A DNA stretch of 64,000 bases from Psychrobacter luti. GTDB lineage: Bacteria; Pseudomonadota; Gammaproteobacteria; Pseudomonadales; Moraxellaceae. A program made the position numbers and the translations under genes. The stretch spans positions 33,184 through 97,183 of the forward strand of contig NZ_JACHXL010000007.1 of assembly GCF_014192115.1 (NCBI RefSeq), written 5' to 3'. This document shows, piece after piece, positions 17,696 to 26,991 of this stretch; position 1 is the stretch's first letter, and every line of letters starts with the position of its first letter. The notes beneath the pieces are model-generated. The model ran no database searches and was not told the DNA's origin. It worked only from the letters and a program-made list of their open reading frames with translations.

Positions 17696-18796
17696 TTGAC
17701 TGATTCCATGAGCCGCCGTATAAAGTTCGAATCGTTGACCCCAGCACAGCTCAAAACCGTGCTCGGCGAATATAATAACCACATGAAATATATCCAAGAA
17801 CGCCTCGATATCAAAATCAGCCAACGCCAAGGCGACTTTTGCCTGAGCGGCGATATATTGGGTGTTGAGCGCGGTGAACGCATTATCTACAAGATGGTAG
17901 ATGAAGCACAAAATACCAAAGATATCAGCGCAGAAGAGCTACACTTAATCATCCAATCGAGTATCTCTCGTGATGAAGATAGAGCAGCCGATGAAGAATT
18001 GGCTGACGAGGAAGATGCAGACAACTTGGATGCTGCAAATGACTTTACGCCGATTAGCCTGCGCACCCGCAATGGTAAAATCATTCCGCGTGGTGGCAAT
18101 CAGCAGCGTTATGTGAGAGATATTTTATCGTCTGATGTGTCGTTTGGTATTGGACCTGCCGGTACTGGCAAAACTTATCTTGCCGTCGCTTGTGCTGTCG
18201 ATATGCTTGAGCGCAATGAGATTGAGCGTATTTTACTGGTACGTCCTGCGGTAGAAGCTGGCGAGAAGCTGGGCTTTTTACCGGGTGATTTAACTCAAAA
18301 AATCGATCCGTATTTGCGTCCTTTATATGACGCACTATATGAGATGCTTGGCTTTGATAAAGTGGGCAAAATGCTTGAAAAGCAAATCATCGAGGTTGCT
18401 CCGCTTGCTTATATGCGTGGTCGGACACTTAATAACTCATTTGTCATTTTGGATGAAGCGCAAAATACCACGCCTGAACAAATGAAAATGTTTTTGACGC
18501 GCTTAGGGTTTGGTTCACGTGCAGTGATTACCGGTGACATTACGCAGGTCGACTTACCGCGCGGCAGTAAATCTGGTCTGGCGCAAGCGATGGAAATATT
18601 AAGCGGTATTGAAGAAATTCATATCACTAAGTTTGATTCAAAAGACGTCGTGCGCCATCAATTGGTACAAAAAATCGTCGAAGCTTATGATGTCTTTGAT
18701 GAAGAGCAACTCGCTTTGCAAGAAAAACGTAAATTTGAGCGCATGAAAGAGCAAGAGCGTAAACAGGCAATAAACGATGCAGCAGCTAAGCTGTAA
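17696..18796 (+). CDS. ybeZ: PhoH-like ATPase YbeZ
   Basis: 366 residues. PhoH-family P-loop ATPase with Walker A GPAGTGKT (153-160), Walker B VILDEAQN (250-257), and the family stretches RPAVEAGEKLGFLPGDL and GDITQVDLPRGSKSGL. The family is RNA-related and is regularly encoded beside YbeY, as here. An acidic, Asp/Glu/Ala-rich linker (92-115) joins the N-terminal domain to the ATPase. The start is TTG: AAGGA lies 7 nt before it, whereas the next ATG (17708) is 19 nt from that site. A hairpin terminator follows and lies between this gene and ybeY. Confidence 0.9.
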   Translation: MTDSMSRRIKFESLTPAQLKTVLGEYNNHMKYIQERLDIKISQRQGDFCLSGDILGVERGERIIYKMVDEAQNTKDISAEELHLIIQSSISRDEDRAADEELADEEDADNLDAANDFTPISLRTRNGKIIPRGGNQQRYVRDILSSDVSFGIGPAGTGKTYLAVACAVDMLERNEIERILLVRPAVEAGEKLGFLPGDLTQKIDPYLRPLYDALYEMLGFDKVGKMLEKQIIEVAPLAYMRGRTLNNSFVILDEAQNTTPEQMKMFLTRLGFGSRAVITGDITQVDLPRGSKSGLAQAMEILSGIEEIHITKFDSKDVVRHQLVQKIVEAYDVFDEEQLALQEKRKFERMKEQERKQAINDAAAKL

Positions 18797-18843
18797 GCTA
18801 TCTAAATATAGATATATTAGAAAACTTGAGAAAATATGGCAAG

Positions 18844-18870
18844 AAAACCGGATTTGATATCCGGTTTTTT
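18844..18870 (+). terminator. terminator or attenuator between ybeZ and ybeY
   Basis: A 10-bp perfect stem (18844-18853 with 18859-18868), 5-nt loop and a run of six T. It would limit readthrough from ybeZ into ybeY, 43 bp ahead. Confidence 0.85.
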
Positions 18871-18912
18871 ACTGTTAAATACTTTTAGATTGACATAAAA
18901 AAGGATAATGGA

Positions 18913-19557
18913 ATGAGCCAAGCCGAACAGAATGATACTGACAATAATCTTGATGATAATGTTAATAGCAGTTTGAATAACACGTTTAATGACAGTTTTA
19001 ATAGCAACGACAGCTTAGCTGCACTTGATATCAGCGCCGCCGATAGTATCCATGACGATATACTTGAGAGCTTTTATAATCGCGAAAACTTATTAAAGGT
19101 CATGATGGCGACTTTGGATAATATAGATGAGCGTATTAAAAATGGTCTGACGCTGCCTTATTATGCCGATATCGATACTGAAGTATGGCAAGAAAAATCG
19201 AAAGCGCTAGATATCTATATTACGGATGCAGTGGAAGGTCAAGAGCTTAATTTAGACGCGCGCGGCAAAGATTATGCCACCAATATCCTATCCTACCCAA
19301 GCGACTTGCCAGCGGCAATCATTGGCTTGATGCCAACGCTACCGCTAGGTGAGCTGGTGATTTGCCATGGCGTGGTGGTACGTGAAGCTGCTGAGCAAGA
19401 CAAGACTGTGGCACAGCACATTAGCCATTTATTAATACACGGTCTGCTGCACCTGCTTGGTTTTGACCATGAGCTCGGACAAGCCGAGCAAGATGAGATG
19501 GAAAGCTTTGAGATTGATATTTTGGCAGGATTAGCGCTGCCAAATCCTTATCTCTAG
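18913..19557 (+). CDS. ybeY: endoribonuclease YbeY (rRNA maturation factor)
   Basis: 214 residues; E. coli YbeY has 155. YbeY is a zinc-dependent endoribonuclease for 16S rRNA 3'-end maturation and ribosome quality control. The zinc motif HGLLHLLGFDH is intact (His176, His180, His186). The first ~55 residues are an Asn/Asp/Ser-rich low-complexity extension not needed for the fold. AAGGA lies 7 nt before ATG, so the extension appears to be translated. The usual downstream partner, a CorC-type protein, is absent: the next gene is convergent mscS. Confidence 0.93.
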   Translation: MSQAEQNDTDNNLDDNVNSSLNNTFNDSFNSNDSLAALDISAADSIHDDILESFYNRENLLKVMMATLDNIDERIKNGLTLPYYADIDTEVWQEKSKALDIYITDAVEGQELNLDARGKDYATNILSYPSDLPAAIIGLMPTLPLGELVICHGVVVREAAEQDKTVAQHISHLLIHGLLHLLGFDHELGQAEQDEMESFEIDILAGLALPNPYL

Positions 19558-19575
19558 CTTGTCTTTAGCCCTTTT

Positions 19576-20451
19576 TTAACTCTTTTTTAACATGGTTTTT
19601 TGTGCTTGATCCATTTGATTAATCATCTGATCTAAGCCTTTGACATGTACACTGCGCTGCGGGAATGGAATGTCAATTTCATTGTCATCAAGGGCGTTTT
19701 TGAATTGTTCTAATAAATCGCATTGCATCGACCACCAGTCATCGTTGGTGGTCCAAACATTTAAAGTTAAATCGACTGAATTGTCACCCAAGTTGGTCAC
19801 GCGTACCACGGGTGCAGGATCACTAAACGCCATTGGATTATTTTTTGCCAAACTTAGCATAATATCTTTGGCGGTTTTGATATCGGCATCATAACCAATA
19901 CCGACCGTGATATCGACGCGGCGGTTGGGTAACGCCGTATAGTTAATCACCGCTGAGGTAGTAATATCGCCATTTGGAATAATGATATCATGATTATTAA
20001 TGGTCGTTAAATGGGTATTGACCAAGGTGATTTCGGTCACGGTACCGGTATAACTACTAATCTGCACATAGTCACCGCGGACAAACGGGCGAAAAGTGAC
20101 AATCATAATACCAGCGGCAAAATTCGATAGCTGGTCTTTGAGTGACAAACCAATTGCTACCGCCGCACCGCCCAAGATTGCGACGACTGACGTGGTCTGT
20201 ACGCCAACTTTACTCAGCGCTGCTAAAATAACGACAACCAATAATAAACCATATAATAATCGGCTTAAAAAGTTAGCCGCCGTTGTCTCTAAACGACTAC
20301 GTAACATAATGCGATTGCTAATGGTCACGACTTTTTTTGCCAACCAACGCCCGACGATAAATATCAATAAGGCAAAAGCAATTTTAAGCGCAATGCTCAA
20401 AGCACTCTCTGTTAAGCTCGCTATATCAAGGGTAAAACCTAAAAATTCCAT
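19576..20451 (-). CDS. mscS: small-conductance mechanosensitive channel MscS
   Basis: 291 residues, near the 286 of E. coli MscS. Three membrane segments (about 12-40, 60-85, 90-125). The pore helix region VVAILGGAAVAIGLSLKDQLSNFAAG is rich in Gly and Ala as required for helix packing. The beta domain follows (FRPFVRGDYV, GTVTEI, TTINNHDIIIPN), then the C-terminal alpha/beta cage with FPQRSVHV. It opens on membrane tension and protects from osmotic downshock. AAAGAG lies 6 nt before ATG. A single gene, convergent with ybeY (18 bp gap). Confidence 0.93.
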   Translation of the reverse strand: MEFLGFTLDIASLTESALSIALKIAFALLIFIVGRWLAKKVVTISNRIMLRSRLETTAANFLSRLLYGLLLVVVILAALSKVGVQTTSVVAILGGAAVAIGLSLKDQLSNFAAGIMIVTFRPFVRGDYVQISSYTGTVTEITLVNTHLTTINNHDIIIPNGDITTSAVINYTALPNRRVDITVGIGYDADIKTAKDIMLSLAKNNPMAFSDPAPVVRVTNLGDNSVDLTLNVWTTNDDWWSMQCDLLEQFKNALDDNEIDIPFPQRSVHVKGLDQMINQMDQAQKTMLKKS

Positions 20452-20579
20452 ACTGACTCTTTACTCTATTACTGATTTTTAAAAATGTGTTTTTATAAAT
20501 ACTTTGTCATAAACATGATGTTTATGGCTGTTTAACGCTAAATTAAAGCCCGATAAAATCTTTCAGACTCTCAATGAGC

Positions 20580-21479
20580 TTAATAAGTGATGTCCACTTT
20601 ATCACTATAGCGATAAGTACGTATGAGACGCAACTCAACAATATCATTCATATCTTCGGTAAATTTACCAAAGGGCGCCGCTTGTCTAACCGACTGTTTG
20701 GCAGCCTCATCTAATATCGTCGAATTTGAACTCTCAAGCAAACGAATGGCTTTAATATTACCATCATTACCAATGACGACCATCAAACGCACCTCACCCG
20801 TAATACCTTGGGCTCGTGCTTGGGTAGGATATTGCAAGTTACCGACGCGCTCGACGTGCTCACGAAAGGTATTGATATAATCCGCTGCCGCACCGCGTGT
20901 TGTCGAATTGCTATCGACAGTCACGACTTTCGACTTGGTTGCATACAGCTGTTGACGCTGAGACAGTTGCGCCTCTAAAGTAGCGATTTGCTTACGCAGG
21001 CGCTCTTCTTGCGCCATTATATCATCTTGCTCTTGCTTACTATCGTTATCAGATTCGACGCTTGCTTCACGCCAACTTAGCGTCGTACGCAGATAGCTTT
21101 CTTGATAGCGCTGCTGACGGACTTGGCGCTGCAAGCTAATCACATCTTGCGTTTCGCTCATTTGCTCAGCTGACAACGGACTACTTTGGTCGGTCTCTTG
21201 GCGCAACTGTTCCTGCACAGTGCCGCCGCCTTCTTGTGAGGCATTGGCGACAAACTGTGCATCTTCATTTGGTTGCATATTATCAGTCAGCGCCTTAGCA
21301 ACGTCTTGCATCATGCCAGCAGGGTCTTGCCCCATTGAGAAGCTAATCCCAAAAATAATGAGCGCATGGACACTGACGGCAATTACAATCGCCATCGGCA
21401 AGCTGATATCACGCTTAGGTGCTTGCGCTGAAAAATGGTAGCTTTGCGAGTCTTTAATGGAGGCCACAGTTGTTCTCAA
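20580..21479 (-). CDS. TonB-family protein with coiled-coil linker
   Basis: 299 residues. One membrane segment near the N-terminus (about 27-48, ISLPMAIVIAVSVHALIIFG) with the His typical of TonB anchors. A Gln/Glu-rich central region (about 105-180) is predicted coiled coil. The C-terminal domain (about 205-295) has YPTQARAQGITGEVRLMVVIGNDGNI and VRQAAPFGKF, as in TonB. The usual Pro-rich periplasmic spacer is missing. It resembles the TonB3 type of Pseudomonas rather than the iron-uptake TonB; no exbB/exbD lie nearby. The start is uncertain: TTG (21479) or GTG (21467), the latter with GAGA close upstream. Confidence 0.82.
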   Translation of the reverse strand: MRTTVASIKDSQSYHFSAQAPKRDISLPMAIVIAVSVHALIIFGISFSMGQDPAGMMQDVAKALTDNMQPNEDAQFVANASQEGGGTVQEQLRQETDQSSPLSAEQMSETQDVISLQRQVRQQRYQESYLRTTLSWREASVESDNDSKQEQDDIMAQEERLRKQIATLEAQLSQRQQLYATKSKVVTVDSNSTTRGAAADYINTFREHVERVGNLQYPTQARAQGITGEVRLMVVIGNDGNIKAIRLLESSNSTILDEAAKQSVRQAAPFGKFTEDMNDIVELRLIRTYRYSDKVDITY

Positions 21480-21902
21480 CTAATGAATATAAGGGCTATC
21501 GGCAAGAAGCATGATAATATAAGCACCTGTCGACCAATGCCGGCGCTATCATAACATGACAAAGAATTGTGTCGCTAGCACAACCGTATACTGCAGCTCT
21601 TAACTTGCTGCTTGCTTATCTATCAGCTGATATTTATGTTAACGGTTTTATATTAACTACTGCATATTAAGTGCGACGTACTCTATAACTACATCACATC
21701 AGCTAGAGTAAATAGTAGGCCTGCTCAATCAGACAAAACCTAGACGTTCATTTTGCACGCTACCTTTTTGATATATACTGTTTTATAAGTGAACTATTAG
21801 CAAATACGCATTTTACGCCTGCATAATATGAAATATAAACGCAGGCGCATTTATTACCCCAACGCTTACGTGACGACCCCCATCATTATAAGGATAATAA
21901 GT
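21480..21902. other. intergenic region between divergent tonB-like gene and the unknown gene
   Basis: About 420 bp. A possible rightward promoter (TTGCAC at 21753-21758, TATACT at 21774-21779) has a short 15-bp spacer, so it is uncertain. Nothing else is recognised. Confidence 0.4.
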
Positions 21903-22700
21903 TTGAGTAACTTTGATAATATGGACAATATGAATGATTCAGACAGTTTTGATGAATTCTTTGAAAATATTGGCTACCGTTTTGACGAGTCATTTAGTGA
22001 TGGCTGGGAGCGTCTTACCCAAGCGATTAAAAACATTTATAACAGAACCACAGATAAGCTTGAGGATGAGATATCCTTGCCAGTTGCCCAAACCTACGTC
22101 AACGATGCACTGCAAAAGTTCGTCACGGACAATGTCAAAGCCATTTTAGAGCTGCGCGTTGAGATACATGATGACTGGTTTCGCCTGTATTGTACTGTCG
22201 ATGCTGGCGGTATCTATGCGGAGGTTGCAAGTAACTTTAATTTGGTTCATGTACAGCTTGATCGCAATGTGCAGCGTTTTGTGTTTGGTCAGCAAACTTA
22301 TACCGACGTCCTTAATCTACGCTGCGAATCCTTTATCAAACGCCAAGGTATCAAGCTTTTTATCTGGTTTTATCATAGCGTGCTGAAAAAAGACCCGTTG
22401 GGCTTTATTTTGTCTTATATTAATATTGCCCGCGCCAAAGAAGAAATCATCTACCTTGATATCAATCGCTGGCTGAAAAAGAATAAAAAAATCATCGGCA
22501 CCTTACATAAAGTACAGGTCAATTACGGTGAGCTTGAAGAAGAGCAACTGGTGCTCAAAACCCAAATCAATTATCGCGACCTACTAGCCAGTAGTGCTAA
22601 CGAAGCTATCATTACTGATAAAGATGAGCCGCAGCTGATGCAAGGCCCTATCAACCCGATTGCAGATGCTACTGAGCCAAATTTACAACCCTCTTTATAA
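21903..22700 (+). CDS. protein of unknown function
   Basis: 265 residues from the TTG at 21903, which has AAGGA 8 nt upstream; an earlier ATG (21828) has no such site and would add a basic, non-conserved-looking leader. No signal peptide or membrane helix is evident. The N-terminus is Asp/Asn/Met-rich, the middle mixes short beta-like and helical segments with many aromatic residues (DDWFRLYCTVDAGGIYAEV, KLFIWFYHSVLKKDPLGFIL), and the end is variable. I do not recognise the family. Its even codon use and strong terminator support a real gene. It is probably an intracellular protein confined to Moraxellaceae. Confidence 0.7.
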   Translation: MSNFDNMDNMNDSDSFDEFFENIGYRFDESFSDGWERLTQAIKNIYNRTTDKLEDEISLPVAQTYVNDALQKFVTDNVKAILELRVEIHDDWFRLYCTVDAGGIYAEVASNFNLVHVQLDRNVQRFVFGQQTYTDVLNLRCESFIKRQGIKLFIWFYHSVLKKDPLGFILSYINIARAKEEIIYLDINRWLKKNKKIIGTLHKVQVNYGELEEEQLVLKTQINYRDLLASSANEAIITDKDEPQLMQGPINPIADATEPNLQPSL

Positions 22701-22742
22701 GCAGACCGAAAGCCGCCTAAATACTCTTTTAACGCTTACCAT

Positions 22743-22794
22743 AAAAAAGCGCTGACCCTTAAAGACAATAATCTTTAAGGGTCAGCGCTTTTTT
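22743..22794. terminator. strong bidirectional terminator
   Basis: A perfect 23-bp stem (22743-22765 with 22772-22794), 6-nt loop, with A and T runs at the ends. It separates the convergent unknown gene and fpr. Confidence 0.93.
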
Positions 22795-22833
22795 AATTAA
22801 GGCTGTCTACATCAATTTAAAGTAATCAGACCA

Positions 22834-23679
22834 TTACCAGTAGTTTTCTACTGCGATATTGCCTTCGCCGCGGCGATTCATCACCAGTCCTAAGCTCTTT
22901 AACATCTCTTTAGTATCTTCTACCATATCTGGGTTACCACATAGCATAACGTGCGTGCTATCGATATCCAAGGCAATACCGGCGCGCTCTTGTAGCGTCC
23001 CGTCTAATAATAGCTTCGGCAGACGTTCAGTCAATGTGCCCTCGACAGCTTCACGGGTGACAATAGGTATAAAAATTAACTTGGCTGGATTATCAACCAA
23101 TGAGCCAAAGTCTTCTTGCAAGCTTTCAATCTTGTCAATATATGCCAATTCTTCTGTCGAACGCGCGCTATAAGCAAGAATGATATGCTCGTAATCTTCC
23201 CAAGTTTTTAAATCTTGCAGCATCGATAAAAATGGTGCTAAACCCGTACCTGTCGCCAATAACCATAAGTCCTTTGGTAATGGTTTTTGATAACGCGCCA
23301 AAGTTAAAAAGCCAAATGGCATAGTATTCAGTAGTAGCTCATCACCCACTTCTAGGTGTTGCAGCTGTGAGGTAAATGCGCCATCAGGGATGACAATAGA
23401 GAAGAATTCTAATACCTCATCAAAGGGTGACGATACAATCGAATAGGCGCGGAAGATATCCTCATCCAGTGTTTCGTTCAGGTCTTCATCGTCATCATCA
23501 GTATCAGCTACTGCACTCAACTGCTTATAATATTTTAATTGACTGGGATTAACGCCCAAACGCACAAATTGCCCAGCGGTAAATTTAAAACTATCCGGAC
23601 GACTGACGGTAAAGCTAAATAGGTTGGGCGTCCACGTGGTTTTACTGAGCACCGTTACTTTTTGAATATTGTCACTCAT
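22834..23679 (-). CDS. fpr: ferredoxin/flavodoxin--NADP+ reductase
   Basis: 281 residues; E. coli Fpr has 248. It transfers electrons between NADPH and ferredoxin or flavodoxin, with FAD. Seen: FTAGQFVRLG, RAYSIVSSP (FAD binding, 77-85), LLATGTGLAPFLSML (NADP binding), THVMLCGNPDMV, and the C-terminal aromatic end NYW. Between the FAD strands an insert of about 25 residues (50-76) is strongly acidic (six D/E in a row near 60-66). It could affect partner docking or be a disordered loop. GAGGGTG precedes the ATG. It is separated from nuoN by a hairpin. Confidence 0.92.
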   Translation of the reverse strand: MSDNIQKVTVLSKTTWTPNLFSFTVSRPDSFKFTAGQFVRLGVNPSQLKYYKQLSAVADTDDDDEDLNETLDEDIFRAYSIVSSPFDEVLEFFSIVIPDGAFTSQLQHLEVGDELLLNTMPFGFLTLARYQKPLPKDLWLLATGTGLAPFLSMLQDLKTWEDYEHIILAYSARSTEELAYIDKIESLQEDFGSLVDNPAKLIFIPIVTREAVEGTLTERLPKLLLDGTLQERAGIALDIDSTHVMLCGNPDMVEDTKEMLKSLGLVMNRRGEGNIAVENYW

Positions 23680-23762
23680 AATAATGAATCACCCTCTTTT
23701 TTTATTAATAATTATGGATACTCTATTGTAGATGGTAGTTTTTATGAACTTTTAAAGGCTAC

Positions 23763-23812
23763 AAACTAAAAGGTGCACCAAGCTTATCATAAAGCTGGCG
23801 CACCTTAGTTTT
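23763..23812 (-). terminator. hairpin at the end of the nuo operon
   Basis: A long imperfect stem: AAACTAAAAGGTGC on the left pairs with GCACCTTAGTTT on the right, and AAGCTT/AAGCT pair inside. It lies about 70 bp after the nuoN stop in the direction of transcription. The T-tract is short, so termination strength is uncertain. Confidence 0.6.
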
Positions 23813-23882
23813 CTAACAGTAACAACTGATAAGTGGCGGCGGCATCAAACCCTAATGCAGCCGCTGTCCTTATTTTTTATGC

Positions 23883-25361
23883 TTACCATATACGAGCTAA
23901 ACTTGCCCACTCAATCATACTGTTCGGTAACACACCGAAGAAGACGATGATAGCAGTGACAGCGATGACCATAATACCACCGGTACGTAGACCCCACTGC
24001 TTAGACACGTCAAACTCAATAAATTGTTTTGGACGTTTAAATAGCGTGAGCATAACGCGCAAGTAGTAAAATAGACCAATGGCACTACCCAAGATAATCA
24101 TCGCAGCCAAGAACCAGTTGGTACCTTGTACGGCGGCAAGAATCGCAAATAGTTTGGTGATAAAGCCTGCCGTCAATGGAATACCTGCTAGTGACAACAT
24201 CATAATCGTCATCACAGCAGTCAGTACTGGGCGGCGCCAGAATAGCCCTTGGTAATGGGTCAGCTCATCGGCTTCACCAGCCAAACGATAAGGGCTCGAC
24301 ATCAAGGTTACGACACCAAAGGCACCGATAGAAGTAAAGGCATAAATCGCCATATACATGCTCGAGATGCTATCAGCAGCAGAGCCGATGCTAACAATCA
24401 CGATTAATACATAACCCATATGGGCAATAGACGAATAACCAAGTAGACGTTTAAGGCTAGTCTGACGGACCGCTAGTAAGTTACCCACCAAAATCGACAA
24501 GGTTGCCATGACCATAAGCAGCATCTGTACTGATGGCAGTGCCAATAACGAGGTATCAATTAAGAAACGAACCGCCAGTGCCATCATTGCCACTTTTGAT
24601 ACCGAAGCTAAGTAAGTAGCGATAGGTGCTGGTGCGCCCTCATAAACATCTGGCGTCCACATATGAAACGGTGCTGCAGACAATTTAAAGGCAATACCAA
24701 ACATCATCATTGCAGCCCCTAAAATCAACAGCGGCGATTCAAATAAATCAACCAACGTCATACTGATAGGTTTAAAGGCGAGTGAACCTACTTCTGCATA
24801 AATAAACGCCATACCCATTAGTAGTGTTGCTGATGCCGTAGCTGATAGCACCAAGTACTTCAGCCCCGACTCAAGCGAGCGTTTACGCATATAAGTATAT
24901 GCCAGCATGCCGTATAGCGGTATTGATAGCATCTCAAGGCTCATAAAGAATGAGGCTAAATGCTGAGCACTGACCATGAGCAAGGCGCCAACGGTCGATA
25001 GCAGCATCAGTAAATATAGCTCTTCTTTATGATCTTTTAAATCAGCTAAATAAGCATAAGACAGCGTAAAGCAGGCCAATGCACAGATAAAGATGACCAC
25101 CATATTAAACTGAGCAAAGTTATCAATAACAAATAACTGCTCAGCCGCTGGCACAAGGGTTCCACTATCGACTATACCTGCCATTTGCCCAAGCAAAATA
25201 AACAGCCCGATATTGAGACCGACAACCGAAATCGTACCTGTCACCATATGTGAGCGCTTCATAGTGATGGCAATCATCACCACCAATACCGTAATCACTA
25301 CCGCAATGATTGGTGCATAAGGCAATAGCCCCATCAAATCATTCATCGTAAAATCGTTCAT
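23883..25361 (-). CDS. nuoN: NADH-quinone oxidoreductase subunit N
   Basis: 492 residues, about 14 hydrophobic segments. NuoN is an antiporter-like proton channel of the membrane arm of complex I (ND2 homologue). Visible family parts: LLMLLSTVGALLMVSAQHLASFF, SLEMLSIPLYGML, GIAFKLSAAPFHMWTPDVYEGAP and LLGYSSIAHMGYVLI, which carry the conserved Glu, Lys and His residues of the proton path. It is the last gene of the operon, 3 bp after nuoM. Confidence 0.96.
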   Translation of the reverse strand: MNDFTMNDLMGLLPYAPIIAVVITVLVVMIAITMKRSHMVTGTISVVGLNIGLFILLGQMAGIVDSGTLVPAAEQLFVIDNFAQFNMVVIFICALACFTLSYAYLADLKDHKEELYLLMLLSTVGALLMVSAQHLASFFMSLEMLSIPLYGMLAYTYMRKRSLESGLKYLVLSATASATLLMGMAFIYAEVGSLAFKPISMTLVDLFESPLLILGAAMMMFGIAFKLSAAPFHMWTPDVYEGAPAPIATYLASVSKVAMMALAVRFLIDTSLLALPSVQMLLMVMATLSILVGNLLAVRQTSLKRLLGYSSIAHMGYVLIVIVSIGSAADSISSMYMAIYAFTSIGAFGVVTLMSSPYRLAGEADELTHYQGLFWRRPVLTAVMTIMMLSLAGIPLTAGFITKLFAILAAVQGTNWFLAAMIILGSAIGLFYYLRVMLTLFKRPKQFIEFDVSKQWGLRTGGIMVIAVTAIIVFFGVLPNSMIEWASLARIW

Positions 25362-25364
25362 GAC

Positions 25365-26990
25365 TTAACGTGCCTCCATTGCATCAAGCAGCTGCGAGGC
25401 ATCTACTTGTGTTACTTGACTATATATATAGGCGTTATTAATCCACTGCATCGCATGACTTGAGGTATCAAGGAACGGTTGTGGATACAGTCCCAGCCAT
25501 ACCAATCCGGCAGCAAGCATCAATAGCAATGACAGCTCACGCTTGCCCAAATCTTTTAATGGACGCTCTGGCAAACCATGTAACTTGGTTTCTTTTAACG
25601 CCACTTCTTTAATATTATTGGTACCGAATAACGCCTTGTGAATCAGAATTAGTGAATACAAACCTGCTAATACCAAACTGAATGTCGCTAAGACTACAAA
25701 AACAGGATAGTCGGCAAAGGCGCCAAATAAAATCATGAACTCGCCAATGAAGTTACCTGTCCCCGGAATACCCAATAAAGCGGCACAGAAGAACATCAGT
25801 ATCGGCGCATAATAACGGAACTGACCCCACATACCACCCATCAAGGTCAAATCACGCGTATGTAAGCGCTCATATAACTGCCCTGCCATAATAAACAGGG
25901 CTGCCGAGCTTAGACCATGTGCCAACATCTGAATCATCAAGCCTTGCAAGCTGAGTAACGTCCCTGCATAAATTGCCAAGACGACAAAGCCCATGTGCGA
26001 GATACTGGTATAAGCCAATAAGCGTTTCATATCGGTTTGCATAAAAGCAAGCCACGCACCATAGAAGATACCAATGGTACCTAAGGTCATAGCAATAGGA
26101 GCAAAATCTTGCGACGCAGCTGGAAATAATGGCAAGACGAAACGAATCAAACCATAAGCGGCGGTTTTAATCAAAACCCCTGCCAAATCCACCGAACCCG
26201 CCGTTGGTGCTTGCGCATGCGCATCAGGTAACCAGCCGTGGAATGGAATAATCGGCAACTTCACGGCAAAGCCAATAAAGAAGCATAGCATGATCGGATA
26301 TTCCCAGCCGCCAAGTGACGTACCGAGCAAATCATTATAGTTAAAGCTCACCACCCCTTTTTGGGCGTAGCTGATAATGACCAATATCAAAATACCGACC
26401 AGCATGATTAGCCCAGACGCTTGGGTATAAATAAAGAACTTGGTTGCTGCGTATTCTTTGGTTTTGCCAACGACGTCATGACCCCAAATCGCGATCAAAA
26501 AGTAGATAGGAACCAGCATCATCTCCCAAAAGAAGAAGAATAAGAACATATCAATGGCTAAGAAAACACCAATGACGCCGCCCAAGCTCCATAGCAAGTT
26601 CAGATGGAAGAAGCCAACACGGCGCTGGATCTCATTCCACGAACAAGCAACTGCAGCAACGCCGAGCAGCCCTGTCAAAGCAACCATCATCAGCGATAAA
26701 CCATCTAACGCCAAATGAAAGCTGATACCAAAGCTAGGTATCCAAGGCACACTAAACTCAGCAACCCAAGGCACATTTGCGTCTGGCGCAATGACTTGCT
26801 GACTCATGCCACTATAATCACCGTATTGCCACAGTACCAGTGACAATACAAAGGTCAACGTCATACCGATTAAAGCAATCCAGCGCGGTAGACGTTTATT
26901 AAAGCGTTCAACCAGCCAACATAGCAATCCTGCAATAAAAGGAATGGCGATTAATGCTGGTAGCATCCACGTTTGTTGTAACTCAATCAT
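25365..26990 (-). CDS. nuoM: NADH-quinone oxidoreductase subunit M
   Basis: 541 residues (E. coli 509), an antiporter-like proton channel of complex I (ND4 homologue). The essential Glu is in FFFWEMMLVPIYFLIAIWG (Glu156). KLPIIPFHGWLPDAHAQAPTAGSV and LLAYTSISHMGFVVL are family signatures with the channel Lys and His. About 14 membrane segments. The extra length is a periplasmic-type loop at about 58-85 and a tail. It starts 1 bp after nuoL ends, so translation is probably coupled. Confidence 0.96.
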   Translation of the reverse strand: MIELQQTWMLPALIAIPFIAGLLCWLVERFNKRLPRWIALIGMTLTFVLSLVLWQYGDYSGMSQQVIAPDANVPWVAEFSVPWIPSFGISFHLALDGLSLMMVALTGLLGVAAVACSWNEIQRRVGFFHLNLLWSLGGVIGVFLAIDMFLFFFFWEMMLVPIYFLIAIWGHDVVGKTKEYAATKFFIYTQASGLIMLVGILILVIISYAQKGVVSFNYNDLLGTSLGGWEYPIMLCFFIGFAVKLPIIPFHGWLPDAHAQAPTAGSVDLAGVLIKTAAYGLIRFVLPLFPAASQDFAPIAMTLGTIGIFYGAWLAFMQTDMKRLLAYTSISHMGFVVLAIYAGTLLSLQGLMIQMLAHGLSSAALFIMAGQLYERLHTRDLTLMGGMWGQFRYYAPILMFFCAALLGIPGTGNFIGEFMILFGAFADYPVFVVLATFSLVLAGLYSLILIHKALFGTNNIKEVALKETKLHGLPERPLKDLGKRELSLLLMLAAGLVWLGLYPQPFLDTSSHAMQWINNAYIYSQVTQVDASQLLDAMEAR

Positions 26991-26991
26991 C

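Noticed and set aside
17657..17911. Leftward frames opposite the start of ybeZ
   Set aside because: They are shadows of the ybeZ reading frame; the P-loop protein on the plus strand explains the sequence.
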